Assembly (NCBI GenBank): GCA_000817085.1
Contig: JUEM01000019.1
Coordinates: 1-32,185 of the forward strand
Direction of reading: 5' to 3'
Source of the DNA: a marine actinobacterium MedAcidi-G1
Lineage (GTDB): Bacteria > Actinomycetota > Acidimicrobiia > Acidimicrobiales > MedAcidi-G1
DNA: 32,185 nt
The notes under the pieces are model-generated. The model ran no database searches. It worked only from the letters and a program-made list of their open reading frames with translations, and was not told the origin of the DNA. Made by a program: the position numbers and the translations under genes. Below are positions 6,925 through 14,627 of this stretch, in pieces. How positions within the stretch are numbered: position 1 is the stretch's first letter; the number at the start of each line of letters is the position of its first letter.

Positions 6925-8862
6925 TCATGTCTTTATCTTCTCGGTAAAAAATACTTCCACATCATCGATGTTTTCTGTTACCGGCATATCAGGAAAAGAG
7001 TTTAGAAACTTATGAGCGTAGTCAGAGCGCGTCATTCTCGGATCTAATATGGCGACGACTCCTGAATCGTTCTTTTTTCGTATTAATCGGCCGGCTGCTT
7101 GAACGACTCGTAAAACGGCGACGGGCAATTCAACTTCCCTCCACCCGAAGCCATGTGTTTTTAAAGATGATTGCTGTGACCAAGCTTTTATAAGAAACTC
7201 TGTTGGCCCAGGAAAAGGTATGCGATTTAATATCACGAGACTTAGTGACGGACCTGGGACATCAACACCTTGAAAAAATGTTCTTGTTCCGAATAGGCAG
7301 GATTTTTCGTCTGAAGCAAACTCTCGTAGAAGCTCTTTCGGAGATTTTTCACCTTGCATGAGGATAGGTAGATCTAAGCGCTTTCTTATCTCTTTGGTCA
7401 CTCGGCGTAGTTCATTGCGACTGGTAAACAAGCATAAAGTTCGGCCGCCTGCTAATGAGATAAGTTTTTCTATTTCTTCCACCACTAACTCTTGCCAATG
7501 TGAAGCATCTTTGCTTGGGTCTGGTAAGTCAGGGCAATAAATAAGGCTCTGTTTTTTATAGTTGAAAGGGCTTTCAATTCTCAGCGGATTTCCATCATCA
7601 ATGGGAACGCCTAACCGGGCTATGAGGTTTGTTTGAATCGTCGCACTTGTAAGTACAGCCTGTTTTTCTTCCCAAAGGTATTCTTTGAGATTTCCTGACA
7701 CATCCAAGGGTGAAATATTCAGTTCTGGTTTACCCCGTTCATTAAATTCGATCCAAGCGACTTGAGAGAGAGTTGGCCCGGAGCTTAAAAACAGTCTTAC
7801 TGTACGTATGTCTTCAAGTAAGGAGTCTCCAGCACTGGTGATTCGCAATTTTGTTCGATCTTCGTCATTGGAATTTCTAACTAAATGGTTTATTCGTTCC
7901 ACTCGACCTTCGGCCAATTCAAGTGTTTCTGAAATTGCAGCTGCATTACCGCTATGAACCCACTGTCCTTCATGTTGAGTCATATTTTTAGTTAACAATT
8001 CAGCTAATTCAATGATGTTTGTTACTGCATCTGACTGTTTTTCTCCAAGAAGTCTTTTTGCATGAAGTCCTAGCCACTCGAAACGCCCAGAACTTAAGGC
8101 AACTGACCAAGCTTTTGTAAAGGAAGCTTCCATTTCGTGTGCTTCATCGATTACAACATGCTCATGGGGGCCCACTAAATGCCCACCTATTGCTAGATCA
8201 ATCGCATAAAGGGCATGGTTTGCAACTATCACATCCGCCTGGGAAGATTTTTCTCTGGATTTAACGGCGAAGCACGAATCGTAAAAAGGACACTTTTCTT
8301 TACCAAAGCATTCTTTTCGCGTCACACTAACCGAGTCCCATGTTGATTCTTTAATGGAAAATGAAACATCACTTCGGTCGCCAGTTTCGGTAGTTTTACT
8401 CCACTTAATTATTTGATCAATTTCCTCAAAATCATTATCAGCGAAAAAAGACTCCTGGCGTCCATTAGATTTAGAGTTCTCCGCTGCATCAACCCGCTCA
8501 TTACACAAATAATTATTCCAACCCTTTAAGGGTAAAAAGTTGAAAGATCTATTCTGTTCCATTTCAATATGTTTCTTGAGTAGCGGTAAGTCGCTTTTTA
8601 ACATCTGATCTTGCAAAGCCTTCGTGTAAGTCGCAACTACTACTCGTTTTCCTTTTAAGGCATAAGGAAGTAGATAAGCGAGAGTTTTGCCAGTTCCAGT
8701 TCCTGCCTCAACAACTAGATGTTCACTATCCGCTATTGATGAGTCAACTGCTAAAGCCATACCAGTCTGACCGGGTCGTTCTTCACTGCTTTCAATACTC
8801 GATGCAAGTAACTGAAGAGAGTTAACTAGTTTTTCGTTATACACCTTAATAGGATGACACAC
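6925..8862 (-). CDS. DinG/YoaA-type ATP-dependent DNA helicase
   Basis: A 645-residue superfamily 2, XPD-like helicase. Walker A is AGTGTGKT (53-60). The DEAH box is at 239-242. Four cysteines, C120, C185, C191 and C197, lie between them as expected for the 4Fe-4S cluster of DinG/XPD proteins. C-terminal motifs include SATI, the GTRTFFQGVD block and QAAGRLIR with the motif VI arginine. The enzyme would unwind DNA (or R-loops) 5' to 3' in repair or replication restart. The start is a GTG; a second GTG six codons later is possible. No DEDD exonuclease domain is fused at the N-terminus, unlike in Firmicutes DinG. It begins 135 bases beyond the end of the foreign-looking cassette. Confidence 0.88.
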   Translation of the reverse strand: MCHPIKVYNEKLVNSLQLLASSIESSEERPGQTGMALAVDSSIADSEHLVVEAGTGTGKTLAYLLPYALKGKRVVVATYTKALQDQMLKSDLPLLKKHIEMEQNRSFNFLPLKGWNNYLCNERVDAAENSKSNGRQESFFADNDFEEIDQIIKWSKTTETGDRSDVSFSIKESTWDSVSVTRKECFGKEKCPFYDSCFAVKSREKSSQADVIVANHALYAIDLAIGGHLVGPHEHVVIDEAHEMEASFTKAWSVALSSGRFEWLGLHAKRLLGEKQSDAVTNIIELAELLTKNMTQHEGQWVHSGNAAAISETLELAEGRVERINHLVRNSNDEDRTKLRITSAGDSLLEDIRTVRLFLSSGPTLSQVAWIEFNERGKPELNISPLDVSGNLKEYLWEEKQAVLTSATIQTNLIARLGVPIDDGNPLRIESPFNYKKQSLIYCPDLPDPSKDASHWQELVVEEIEKLISLAGGRTLCLFTSRNELRRVTKEIRKRLDLPILMQGEKSPKELLREFASDEKSCLFGTRTFFQGVDVPGPSLSLVILNRIPFPGPTEFLIKAWSQQSSLKTHGFGWREVELPVAVLRVVQAAGRLIRKKNDSGVVAILDPRMTRSDYAHKFLNSFPDMPVTENIDDVEVFFTEKIKT

Positions 8863-8907
8863 TTTCTTAGAAATGTAGCGAGGCTTATATCACTACTTCA
8901 AAGCCAC

Positions 8908-8925
8908 AGTGTTGAAGCTAACACT
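8908..8925. repeat. Short perfect inverted repeat downstream of the methyltransferase gene
   Basis: AGTGTT (8908-8913) and AACACT (8920-8925) form a 6-bp stem with a 6-base loop in the 135-base gap after the SABATH gene. No T-run follows on either strand, so it is at best a weak terminator for the cassette. The rest of the gap shows nothing recognisable. Confidence 0.3.
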
Positions 8926-8997
8926 CGTATAAAGGCGAATATCTACGTTAGGCGTTTCATCACATTGCTTTGAGTTTGCACTGGTGGGCCAAAGATC

Positions 8998-10098
8998 TCA
9001 GCTTTCTTTAGCAATAGTCAAGTAGACGTGGACATAGTCCATGCCGTGTCCTTCCGGAGCCGCACAAACCATCGATTCGTAGGTGTCATAAAAGTTGTCG
9101 ATAATCTCATCACGCTCAACATCTAATCTACTTTTATGAAGTCCTGCAGAGAAGGTCGCTTCGCTCCAGGAACGCAGAGTCGGAATGTACTCACTAGCGA
9201 ATCGTGCAGCATCACCGTGACTTTGAAACTCAGCGGCAAACGGACACCTCACAACTCTACTTTCGCAATGTTCAACGCTGAGCCCCGCCTGCTTGACAGT
9301 GCTGGTGGGGTCCTCAAGCGGTGCGCAGAACTCATCGACACTCTTGTAATACTGGGGCAAGGTCATCGCTGCGTATTCAGCTTCGCTGATCATGTTGTCC
9401 TTCACGAAACCCCGCCAAATGGCATCAAACGTGTCGAACATGTTGATCCCGCCCGTGTTGCCTAGATATCTACCTTCGTCATCGACCCCGAAGTTAACCA
9501 GAACGAGGCGGCCGCCTGGCGCCAGTTCTACAGCACGGTGAAGCAGGATGATTTCCCAGTCTTTTGCTGCTTGAAGCTGGAACTCCTTCAGACTCGTACC
9601 CGTTGCGCCAACTGCATGGACGTGATCTGGGATGTCGCATGGTTTTCGTGACAGCCAGTGCATTGCTGTCGCAGAGAACCCAAGATCGAGTGTGTTGGCT
9701 GGCAAAATCCGATTATAGAAAGACGTGGCTGAGGCCATGACTTGAATGTTCTCAAAACGGTCTAGGTAACTCGCTTGTCCGGTGAGGCCGTGAAGCATCT
9801 GGAAGATGACATTGTAGTCGTTGCGTGGTTGATCGGTGTAGACGATTTGAACGTCACGCTCGGGGAAACGCTGACGTATCGCAGCGATCGCATCACCTAT
9901 CATCTCGAGCGAGGTTCCAGCATCCGCTGTTCCCATGTCGGAAAACGTAAACGCACTTCCTGGCCTGTCCGGAATGCGTTCAATCGCATCTAGGACAATT
10001 GGCCAGGCGCCGTTAATTACGTCTTTCGCTCCCAGAGTTGCCAGTGAATAAGCCCCGCCAGCTGTCATGGCAACGTGTGTCTTGTCATTTTCTGCCAT
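8998..10098 (-). CDS. SABATH-family S-adenosylmethionine-dependent carboxyl methyltransferase
   Basis: A 366-residue protein with the ordered signatures of the SABATH (salicylate / benzoate / theobromine) methyltransferases best known from plants: GGAYSLAT near residue 14, a SAM loop FSDMGTADAGTS (52-63), an acidic-loop motif DQPRNDYNVIF (89-99, compare plant D-L-P-x-N-D-F-N), SFYNRILP (126-133), and SATAMHWLS (142-150), whose W148 matches the aromatic residue that packs on salicylate in plant SAMT. PGGRLVLV follows. Plant members methylate carboxylates (salicylate, jasmonate, indole-3-acetate, gibberellins) or purine nitrogens; the bacterial substrate cannot be read from this. The gene starts 9 bases after the oxygenase stop, so the two form an operon. 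Its G+C content is clearly higher than that of its neighbours. Confidence 0.82.
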   Translation of the reverse strand: MAENDKTHVAMTAGGAYSLATLGAKDVINGAWPIVLDAIERIPDRPGSAFTFSDMGTADAGTSLEMIGDAIAAIRQRFPERDVQIVYTDQPRNDYNVIFQMLHGLTGQASYLDRFENIQVMASATSFYNRILPANTLDLGFSATAMHWLSRKPCDIPDHVHAVGATGTSLKEFQLQAAKDWEIILLHRAVELAPGGRLVLVNFGVDDEGRYLGNTGGINMFDTFDAIWRGFVKDNMISEAEYAAMTLPQYYKSVDEFCAPLEDPTSTVKQAGLSVEHCESRVVRCPFAAEFQSHGDAARFASEYIPTLRSWSEATFSAGLHKSRLDVERDEIIDNFYDTYESMVCAAPEGHGMDYVHVYLTIAKES

Positions 10099-10107
10099 AA
10101 GGATCTT

Positions 10108-11073
10108 CTATTCTGGTAAGGGAACGTTGGCGATCGGGAAGATCCTATTCCAATACTTGCGCTGGTAGACCTCGGAGATGTCGGCATCTGGATCATCGAT
10201 TGCACCATTCATGAGTGGCTTGATAGGCGCGTCCCATCTGGCATACACGAAAAAAGGAATCGAATAACGGTCGACACCAGATCGATTGATGACACGGTGT
10301 GGCGTTGAAGAGAACTCTCCGTTAGTCCAGATCTGCATTGCGTTGCCCAGGTTGACGATGAAGGTACCGGGAACAGGCGGCGCCTCAACCCATTCCCCAC
10401 TCTTGCTTTCAATCTCCAAACCTCCGTTATCGTCCTGCCAGAGAATAGTAAAGCCGCCCTCGTCTGAGTGGGGCACGACGCCTATATTGCTTACGCTCAT
10501 TGGATTGGTTTGAGGTGGATAGTGGTTGACCTTCAGTAGAGACTGAACAGGATTGAAAAGGTTAGCGAGAAATTCTGGTTCCATTCCTAGAGCGAGGGAG
10601 AAGGCGCGCTGTAACACGCCGGACAGAATGCAGGCGGTTTCGTAGTAGGCCTCCATCGCATTACGCAGCGCCTCTCCATTCTCCGGCCAGACGTTGGGAC
10701 CATCTAATTTGTTCTGAGGATCAAGAGAGCGATCAGCACCCATCCAATACCCCTCCTGATTACTTGTTGCGGCGTTGTCCTCTCCTTCATACGAGCGGTA
10801 GCGAAGGGGTAGGTAGCCACGCAACCGTTGGTCAAGTACAACCGTCTTCTTCTCAGCCATAGGGCGAGCGAAGAAGTCTCGTGAAGCCGTGAGAAAGTCG
10901 TCAATTAGGTACTGGGGGAAGCCGTGGTTTTGAATGTAAACGAAACCTACATCCCTGCAGGCTGACCCTAGTGCGTCAATTGTTGCCTGATCCTCATTAC
11001 CAGCGACAAGCTTAGTTAAGTCAATTATCGGGATCTCGGTAAAATCCAGTCGGCGTGATAAAGGAATTCCCAT
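10108..11073 (-). CDS. Isopenicillin N synthase-family 2-oxoglutarate/Fe(II) oxygenase
   Basis: A 321-residue double-stranded beta-helix dioxygenase. The N-terminal DIOX_N-type domain covers about 12-130 (IPIIDLTKL, GFVYIQNHG). The catalytic core carries H202-x-D204 and H259 as the Fe(II) facial triad and R269-x-S271, which in this family binds the 2-oxoglutarate carboxylate. NHYPP (183-187) precedes the core as in IPNS and plant 2-ODDs. The R-x-S motif argues for a 2-oxoglutarate-dependent hydroxylase or desaturase rather than a classical IPNS. It could also be related to ethylene-forming or ACC-oxidase-type enzymes. It is first in the two-gene cassette and shares the raised G+C content. The substrate is probably a precursor or product of the adjacent methyltransferase. 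Confidence 0.87.
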   Translation of the reverse strand: MGIPLSRRLDFTEIPIIDLTKLVAGNEDQATIDALGSACRDVGFVYIQNHGFPQYLIDDFLTASRDFFARPMAEKKTVVLDQRLRGYLPLRYRSYEGEDNAATSNQEGYWMGADRSLDPQNKLDGPNVWPENGEALRNAMEAYYETACILSGVLQRAFSLALGMEPEFLANLFNPVQSLLKVNHYPPQTNPMSVSNIGVVPHSDEGGFTILWQDDNGGLEIESKSGEWVEAPPVPGTFIVNLGNAMQIWTNGEFSSTPHRVINRSGVDRYSIPFFVYARWDAPIKPLMNGAIDDPDADISEVYQRKYWNRIFPIANVPLPE

Positions 11074-11183
11074 TCTATTTCATCCTAGTAGAGCTTTCTT
11101 ATCGACAGTGGATAAGGGTTATTGGTCGCCTCTTTTCACACAGACAAGGTTCGCAGTACCTTTCCCAATTACAAATACACAAT

Positions 11184-11516
11184 TCATGGACGATCCAGCC
11201 CACTATTCAAATGAGATTCTGCATTTTCTCTTAAAAACTGAAAAGTGTATATTCCTGTATTGTGACCGTCGCTCCAAGTAATGTTCACACCCCAAGATCC
11301 ATGAAATTGAGCATCTCTTATGGAAAGTTTCTGAGAACCTTCAGATTGTGGCCAAGCTGCTTTTCCTTTCTCACGCAATGAGCGACACATAGCGCAAGGG
11401 CAAATTAATCTCAAAGTCATTAAATCGATTTCCGCTGAGTAGTTATCGGCGAAAGTAACTTTGATACCCACAGTTCGTTCAACATCGAGTTCAACTAAGT
11501 CGTACTTATCATCCAT
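11184..11516 (-). CDS. DUF971 (gamma-butyrobetaine hydroxylase-like N-terminal domain) protein
   Basis: A 110-residue single-domain protein of the DUF971 / GBBH-like N family: LRLICPCAMCRS with the cysteine cluster, then W-x-DGHNTGIYTFQFLR. In eukaryotic gamma-butyrobetaine dioxygenase this domain binds a structural zinc. Stand-alone bacterial versions are often linked to Fe-S assembly or P-loop (Mrp-like) proteins, but none is adjacent here. Base composition is like the host genome, not like the oxygenase cassette 110 bases away, so proximity to the 2-OG oxygenase may be chance. The start ATG lies at 11516 with no strong ribosome-binding site. Confidence 0.8.
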   Translation of the reverse strand: MDDKYDLVELDVERTVGIKVTFADNYSAEIDLMTLRLICPCAMCRSLREKGKAAWPQSEGSQKLSIRDAQFHGSWGVNITWSDGHNTGIYTFQFLRENAESHLNSGLDRP

Positions 11517-11633
11517 TGTTAATCATTACTTAAAGCTGATGAATATGCACTTTCAGAGAGCTTTAAATCGAATTATCCCATTCGTAGATTCGACCTACAA
11601 ATATGTGAATAAAGAGTTCCTCTTTTTAGTTAA

Positions 11634-11668
11634 TTATTTGGTGTCGGAGGTGGGACTTGAACGCCCAC
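11634..11668 (-). repeat. Decayed copy of the tRNA-Leu 3' end (att-like direct repeat, distal copy)
   Basis: These 35 bases repeat 12301-12335 with two mismatches (T/G at 11651, G/C at 11663). The repeat covers the encoded CCA, the discriminator base, the acceptor 3' strand and the T arm of the tRNA-Leu, plus six bases (TTATTT) beyond the tRNA. Beyond 11668 similarity stops, so there is no anticodon arm or 5' half. Both mismatches fall in the T stem and are not compensatory, so this is not a functional tRNA. A partial 3'-end copy in the same orientation, downstream of an intact tRNA, is the usual outcome of tRNA-site integration. Confidence 0.7.
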
Positions 11669-11829
11669 AGTGTTGTTCCAATTCACAACTGAAAAATAGC
11701 TCTTCCTCTCCCTTGTTGCCAGTTTAAAATCAATATTCACGAACTACTTAATATGTGCATCTTAAAAACAGAATTTTGATTTGTACTCCACATGCTTCTA
11801 CTCTGTGTTTGTAAGTCAAGAAAATATTT

Positions 11830-11835
11830 AAGGAG
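11830..11835 (+). promoter_or_regulatory. Strong ribosome-binding site fixing the start of the islet gene
   Basis: AAGGAG ends four bases before the ATG at 11840. It is one of the few near-consensus Shine-Dalgarno sequences in the window and decides against the upstream in-frame ATG at 11792. Confidence 0.75.
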
Positions 11836-11839
11836 TTAT

Positions 11840-12247
11840 ATGCTAGGCGAAAATTTAGGCACAATTTCAGGGCCAACTTCAATGAAATCCCTTCCAGCTA
11901 TTAACGGTAGTCCTGTATTTGAAACAGTGGCGTCGGGGTTAACTGGAACTTTAGCCGGTGCCGAAGTCACATCATTTGCAACATATTCCGCGAGAATGAG
12001 GGTAGACGGATCCTTTCAAGGAGAGTGTCCTAATTCTGGAGTCATAATGACATCAGACGGAGTAGCTACTTTTAGTGCTACAGGTGTCGGCTCTCCCACT
12101 GAAGATGGTGGCTTTGTCTTTAAAGGCGTGGTCTATTTCGAAACAACCGCCCCTTCACTATCTTCATTGAATGGGATTGCTGTTGTCTATGATTGGACTG
12201 TTGATCCGACCGGAAACGCCACATGGGAACTCTGGGAGTGGAAATAA
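11840..12247 (+). CDS. Hypothetical beta-rich protein inside the tRNA islet
   Basis: A 135-residue protein without signal peptide or transmembrane segments. It is Gly/Thr/Val/Ser-rich with alternating hydrophobic residues, as in a beta-barrel: GTLAGAEVTSFATYSARMR, then a GECPNSGVIMTSDG turn, SATGVGSPTEDGGFVFKGVVYFET, and LNGIAVVYDWTVDPTGN, ending in WELWEWK. I recall a conserved family of about 140 residues with this rhythm (VIMTSDG, GxGVG, FKGxxYFxT, LNG and a terminal LWEWK) in archaea and bacteria, but I cannot name it or give a function. A lipocalin- or allene-oxide-cyclase-like barrel is a reasonable guess. It is read opposite to the surrounding genes and sits between the two tRNA-Leu 3'-end copies, which suggests it arrived as cargo. 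Confidence 0.7.
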   Translation: MLGENLGTISGPTSMKSLPAINGSPVFETVASGLTGTLAGAEVTSFATYSARMRVDGSFQGECPNSGVIMTSDGVATFSATGVGSPTEDGGFVFKGVVYFETTAPSLSSLNGIAVVYDWTVDPTGNATWELWEWK

Positions 12248-12305
12248 CATCCCTACACAAAAACAGAGGATAAGAGAATAGTTGCCCTGTTTCTAGGTGA
12301 TTATT

Positions 12306-12393
12306 TGGTGTCGGAGGGGGGACTTGAACCCCCACGCCCTAATCGGGCACAAGGTCCTTAACCTTGCGCGTCTGCCAATTCCGCCACTCCGAC
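12306..12393 (-). tRNA. tRNA-Leu (anticodon AAG)
   Basis: An 88-base class II tRNA with CCA encoded. The acceptor stem is GTCGGAG (12393-12387) with CTCCGAC (12316-12310), the discriminator is A and CCA is at 12308-12306. The anticodon stem CAAGG/CCTTG encloses the 7-base loop TTAAGGA, giving anticodon AAG (reading CUU, and other CUN codons if A34 is deaminated to inosine). The variable arm GCCC-GATTA-GGGC and the T arm GGGGG-TTCAAGT-CCCCC are intact. The long variable arm and A73 fit leucine. It lies 9 bases beyond the end of secG, in the same orientation, and is probably cotranscribed with gap-pgk-tpiA-secG. Confidence 0.93.
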
Positions 12394-12402
12394 AAAGTTT
12401 GG

Positions 12403-12627
12403 TTAATACAAAAGACCCAGACTGATTGTTGTAAAAGTAAAAATCAGTGCCGCAACAACCGTTATACGATCTAAATTTTGTTCAACTACTGTAGAACCCG
12501 CGGTTTGCGCACCCACACCGCCGCCAAACATATCCGAAAGACCGCCGCCCTTTCCACTATGAAGAAGAACAAGGAAAATCAAACCAAGTCCAGAAATTAC
12601 CTGCAATACAGCTATTAATACAAACAT
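12403..12627 (-). CDS. secG: Preprotein translocase subunit SecG
   Basis: A 74-residue membrane protein with two transmembrane segments (about 2-22 and 53-73) flanking the conserved cytoplasmic loop with HSGKGGGLSDMFGGG. SecG joins SecY and SecE in the translocon and helps the SecA cycle. It follows tpiA by 39 bases, the standard actinobacterial arrangement after gap-pgk-tpiA. Length and motifs are normal. Confidence 0.95.
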   Translation of the reverse strand: MFVLIAVLQVISGLGLIFLVLLHSGKGGGLSDMFGGGVGAQTAGSTVVEQNLDRITVVAALIFTFTTISLGLLY

Positions 12628-12666
12628 CAGGTTTATAGGATACCAATTTTGTTGATATCCAAATCA

Positions 12667-13437
12667 CTAATCCAGTAAGCGATACTTAATTATTCTAGAA
12701 AATTCATCAGGATCCAGAGATGCCCCACCTACGAGCAATCCATCTATATCTTTCTGTTTCATTAAATCTGGTGCATTAATACCCTTAACTGATCCCCCAT
12801 ATTGGATACGAATCTGTTCACTAGCTGACTTCCATGCATTTTCGACTTTTGCTCGAATTCCCTTACAAACTTCTTGCGCGTCTTCAGGAGTAGCATTTTT
12901 TCCTGTTCCTATAGCCCAAACAGGTTCATACGCAATCACCATCGAAGCAACATCTGAAGTTTTTACTTCCTTAAGGCCATCTTCTAATTGCTTCTCCACC
13001 ACTTCAAGTGTTCGTCCATCTTCTCTCTCCTCAGTTGTTTCCCCAACGCAGAGTATTGGAGTCATTTCTTTCGCTATCACAGCGCGAACTTTTCTATTTA
13101 TATCTTCGTTCGATTCCCCAAAAATGTGACGTCGTTCCGAATGACCAACAATCACAAGTGAAACATTTAGTTTCGCTAGCATTTCTGGCGAGACTTCACC
13201 AGTGAAAGCACCTTTATCTTCCCAGTGACAGTGTTGAGCCCCAAGACTTATCGGTATTCCATCAACTTCTATAACGGTTTGCAAAGAACGTAGATCAGTA
13301 AACGGTGCATGAACAGAAACGTCAACGTTTTCATAGTCTGACGATGAAAGAGCGTACGCCAAACGCTGAATAGTTTGTATAGCTTCAAAATGATTATGGT
13401 GCATTTTCCAGTTGCCGCTGATTAAAGGTTTTCTCAC
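12667..13437 (-). CDS. tpiA: Triosephosphate isomerase
   Basis: A 256-residue TIM barrel. Active-site residues are N9 and K11 (SGNWKM), H99 (IVGHSERR) and the catalytic E171 (AYEPVWAIGTGK); loop 6 and the phosphate-binding GGS near 215 are present. It interconverts dihydroxyacetone phosphate and glyceraldehyde-3-phosphate. It starts 10 bases after pgk ends, in the gap-pgk-tpiA operon. Confidence 0.98.
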   Translation of the reverse strand: MRKPLISGNWKMHHNHFEAIQTIQRLAYALSSSDYENVDVSVHAPFTDLRSLQTVIEVDGIPISLGAQHCHWEDKGAFTGEVSPEMLAKLNVSLVIVGHSERRHIFGESNEDINRKVRAVIAKEMTPILCVGETTEEREDGRTLEVVEKQLEDGLKEVKTSDVASMVIAYEPVWAIGTGKNATPEDAQEVCKGIRAKVENAWKSASEQIRIQYGGSVKGINAPDLMKQKDIDGLLVGGASLDPDEFSRIIKYRLLD

Positions 13438-13447
13438 AACAGGTACC

Positions 13448-14620
13448 TTAACTTTCTATTTCGCTTTCGCGCAGTGCCATAAGTCCAGGAAGATCGCCTT
13501 TTTCTATAAGTTCCAAAGTAGCTCCACCTCCAGTGGAAATATGATCAATAGAATCTGAAAATCCAAACTTCTTTATCGCAAAGGCAGAATCTCCACCACC
13601 CACAAAAGTGAAAGCCCGTGTCTCAGCCATACCTCGAGCTACTGTTTCAGTTCCGGCTGAAAAACGCGGATCCTCAAAAACACCCATAGGCCCATTCCAT
13701 AAAACTGTTCCTGCTTCAAAAACAGCATCAGAAAATTCCACTGCCGAACCTGGTCCAATATCCAAACCCATCCAACCATCAGGAATCGAGCCCCCGCACT
13801 GTCTTACTTCTGCCTCTATATCTGGGTTGCCAATTTGACCATTCGAATTCATCGCTGTGAAATCTAATGGGAGCTTTATAGAAATTCCAGAGTCCATTAA
13901 ACGGCGACAAGTCTCGAGCATTTCTTTCTCTACAAGTGAATCACCCACTGGGATGCCAGAAGCAGCTAAAAAGGTAAAACACATACCTCCTCCGATGATT
14001 ATTTCATCGACTGAATCTAGCATTTTTTCTATTAACGCCAATTTGTCACTAACTTTTGCTCCACCTAAAAGCATTAAGAAAGGTCTCTTTGGAGAATCTA
14101 AAACCTTTTGTACAATTTCGACTTCTCTTTGTAATAAAAAGCCAGCTGCTGATGGAAGAGTTTTGGGTGGACCGACAATTGACGCATGTTCTCGATGTGA
14201 TGCTCCAAAAGCATCATTTACATACGCATCAAAAGCCTCTTCACCTGCTCCAGAAACTAAATAATCAATAAAAGCTTGATCGTTTAATTCTTCTCCAGGG
14301 TTAAAACGAAGATTTTCGAGTACATGCAGATCAGGAAGTTTATCTAACAGCTTTTCTCGTACGGGTTCAATTGAATATTTACTGTCTTTCTGACCATTTG
14401 GTCTGCCTAAATGACTACATACAACTACAGATGCTTTTCTCTCTGCAAGCCACTCCAAAGTGCGTAAACTCTCTTTTATCCTCAGATCATCATCAATTAA
14501 TCCGTCTGTTATTGGGACGTTAAGATCTGACCTGACGAGAATTCGTTTGAAATCGAAGCCTCCTAATTTTGCTTCTAACTCTTCGAGTGTTGGAAGTTTT
14601 CGATTATCCAAATTGTTCAA
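13448..14620 (-). CDS. pgk: Phosphoglycerate kinase
   Basis: A 390-residue two-domain kinase. The N-domain has RSDLNVP (30-36) and SHLGRP for 3-phosphoglycerate. The hinge region and the C-domain with LGGAKVSDK and GGGDS (nucleotide phosphate loop) are complete. It transfers phosphate from 1,3-bisphosphoglycerate to ADP in glycolysis. It follows gap by 7 bases and precedes tpiA by 10. The first residues before LEELE are somewhat longer than in many homologues, but the ATG at 14620 is the only good start. Confidence 0.98.
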   Translation of the reverse strand: MNNLDNRKLPTLEELEAKLGGFDFKRILVRSDLNVPITDGLIDDDLRIKESLRTLEWLAERKASVVVCSHLGRPNGQKDSKYSIEPVREKLLDKLPDLHVLENLRFNPGEELNDQAFIDYLVSGAGEEAFDAYVNDAFGASHREHASIVGPPKTLPSAAGFLLQREVEIVQKVLDSPKRPFLMLLGGAKVSDKLALIEKMLDSVDEIIIGGGMCFTFLAASGIPVGDSLVEKEMLETCRRLMDSGISIKLPLDFTAMNSNGQIGNPDIEAEVRQCGGSIPDGWMGLDIGPGSAVEFSDAVFEAGTVLWNGPMGVFEDPRFSAGTETVARGMAETRAFTFVGGGDSAFAIKKFGFSDSIDHISTGGGATLELIEKGDLPGLMALRESEIES

Positions 14621-14627
14621 CTGCGAA

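Larger units (their letters stand above)
11517..11839. other. Non-coding spacer of about 320 bases holding a tRNA 3'-end remnant
   Basis: AT-rich DNA between the DUF971 gene and the islet gene. It contains the tRNA-Leu-like fragment at 11634-11668 and the ribosome-binding site of the next gene. A weak -35/-10-like pair (TTGATT, 17 bases, TACTCT) lies about 11777-11805. Nothing else recognisable is present; open frames through it have no protein-like features. Confidence 0.5.
11634..12335. mobile_element. tRNA-Leu-bounded islet (putative remnant of an integrated element)
   Basis: A roughly 0.7-kb segment bordered by 35-base direct repeats, one of them the 3' end of the intact tRNA-Leu. The interior holds one gene (11840-12247) transcribed opposite to its neighbours. 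There is no integrase or excisionase inside, so if it is a mobile element it is a deletion remnant or a mini-element moved in trans. The boundaries are seen; mobility is inferred. Confidence 0.4.

Noticed and set aside
11461-11727. Rightward open frame through the DUF971 start and the tRNA remnant
   Set aside because: It runs antisense across a conserved gene start and through tRNA-derived sequence; no ribosome-binding site or protein-like pattern.
12120-12335. Leftward open frame crossing the tRNA-Leu 3' part and the islet gene
   Set aside because: Its start region is tRNA sequence and the rest is antisense to the islet gene, which has a strong ribosome-binding site.
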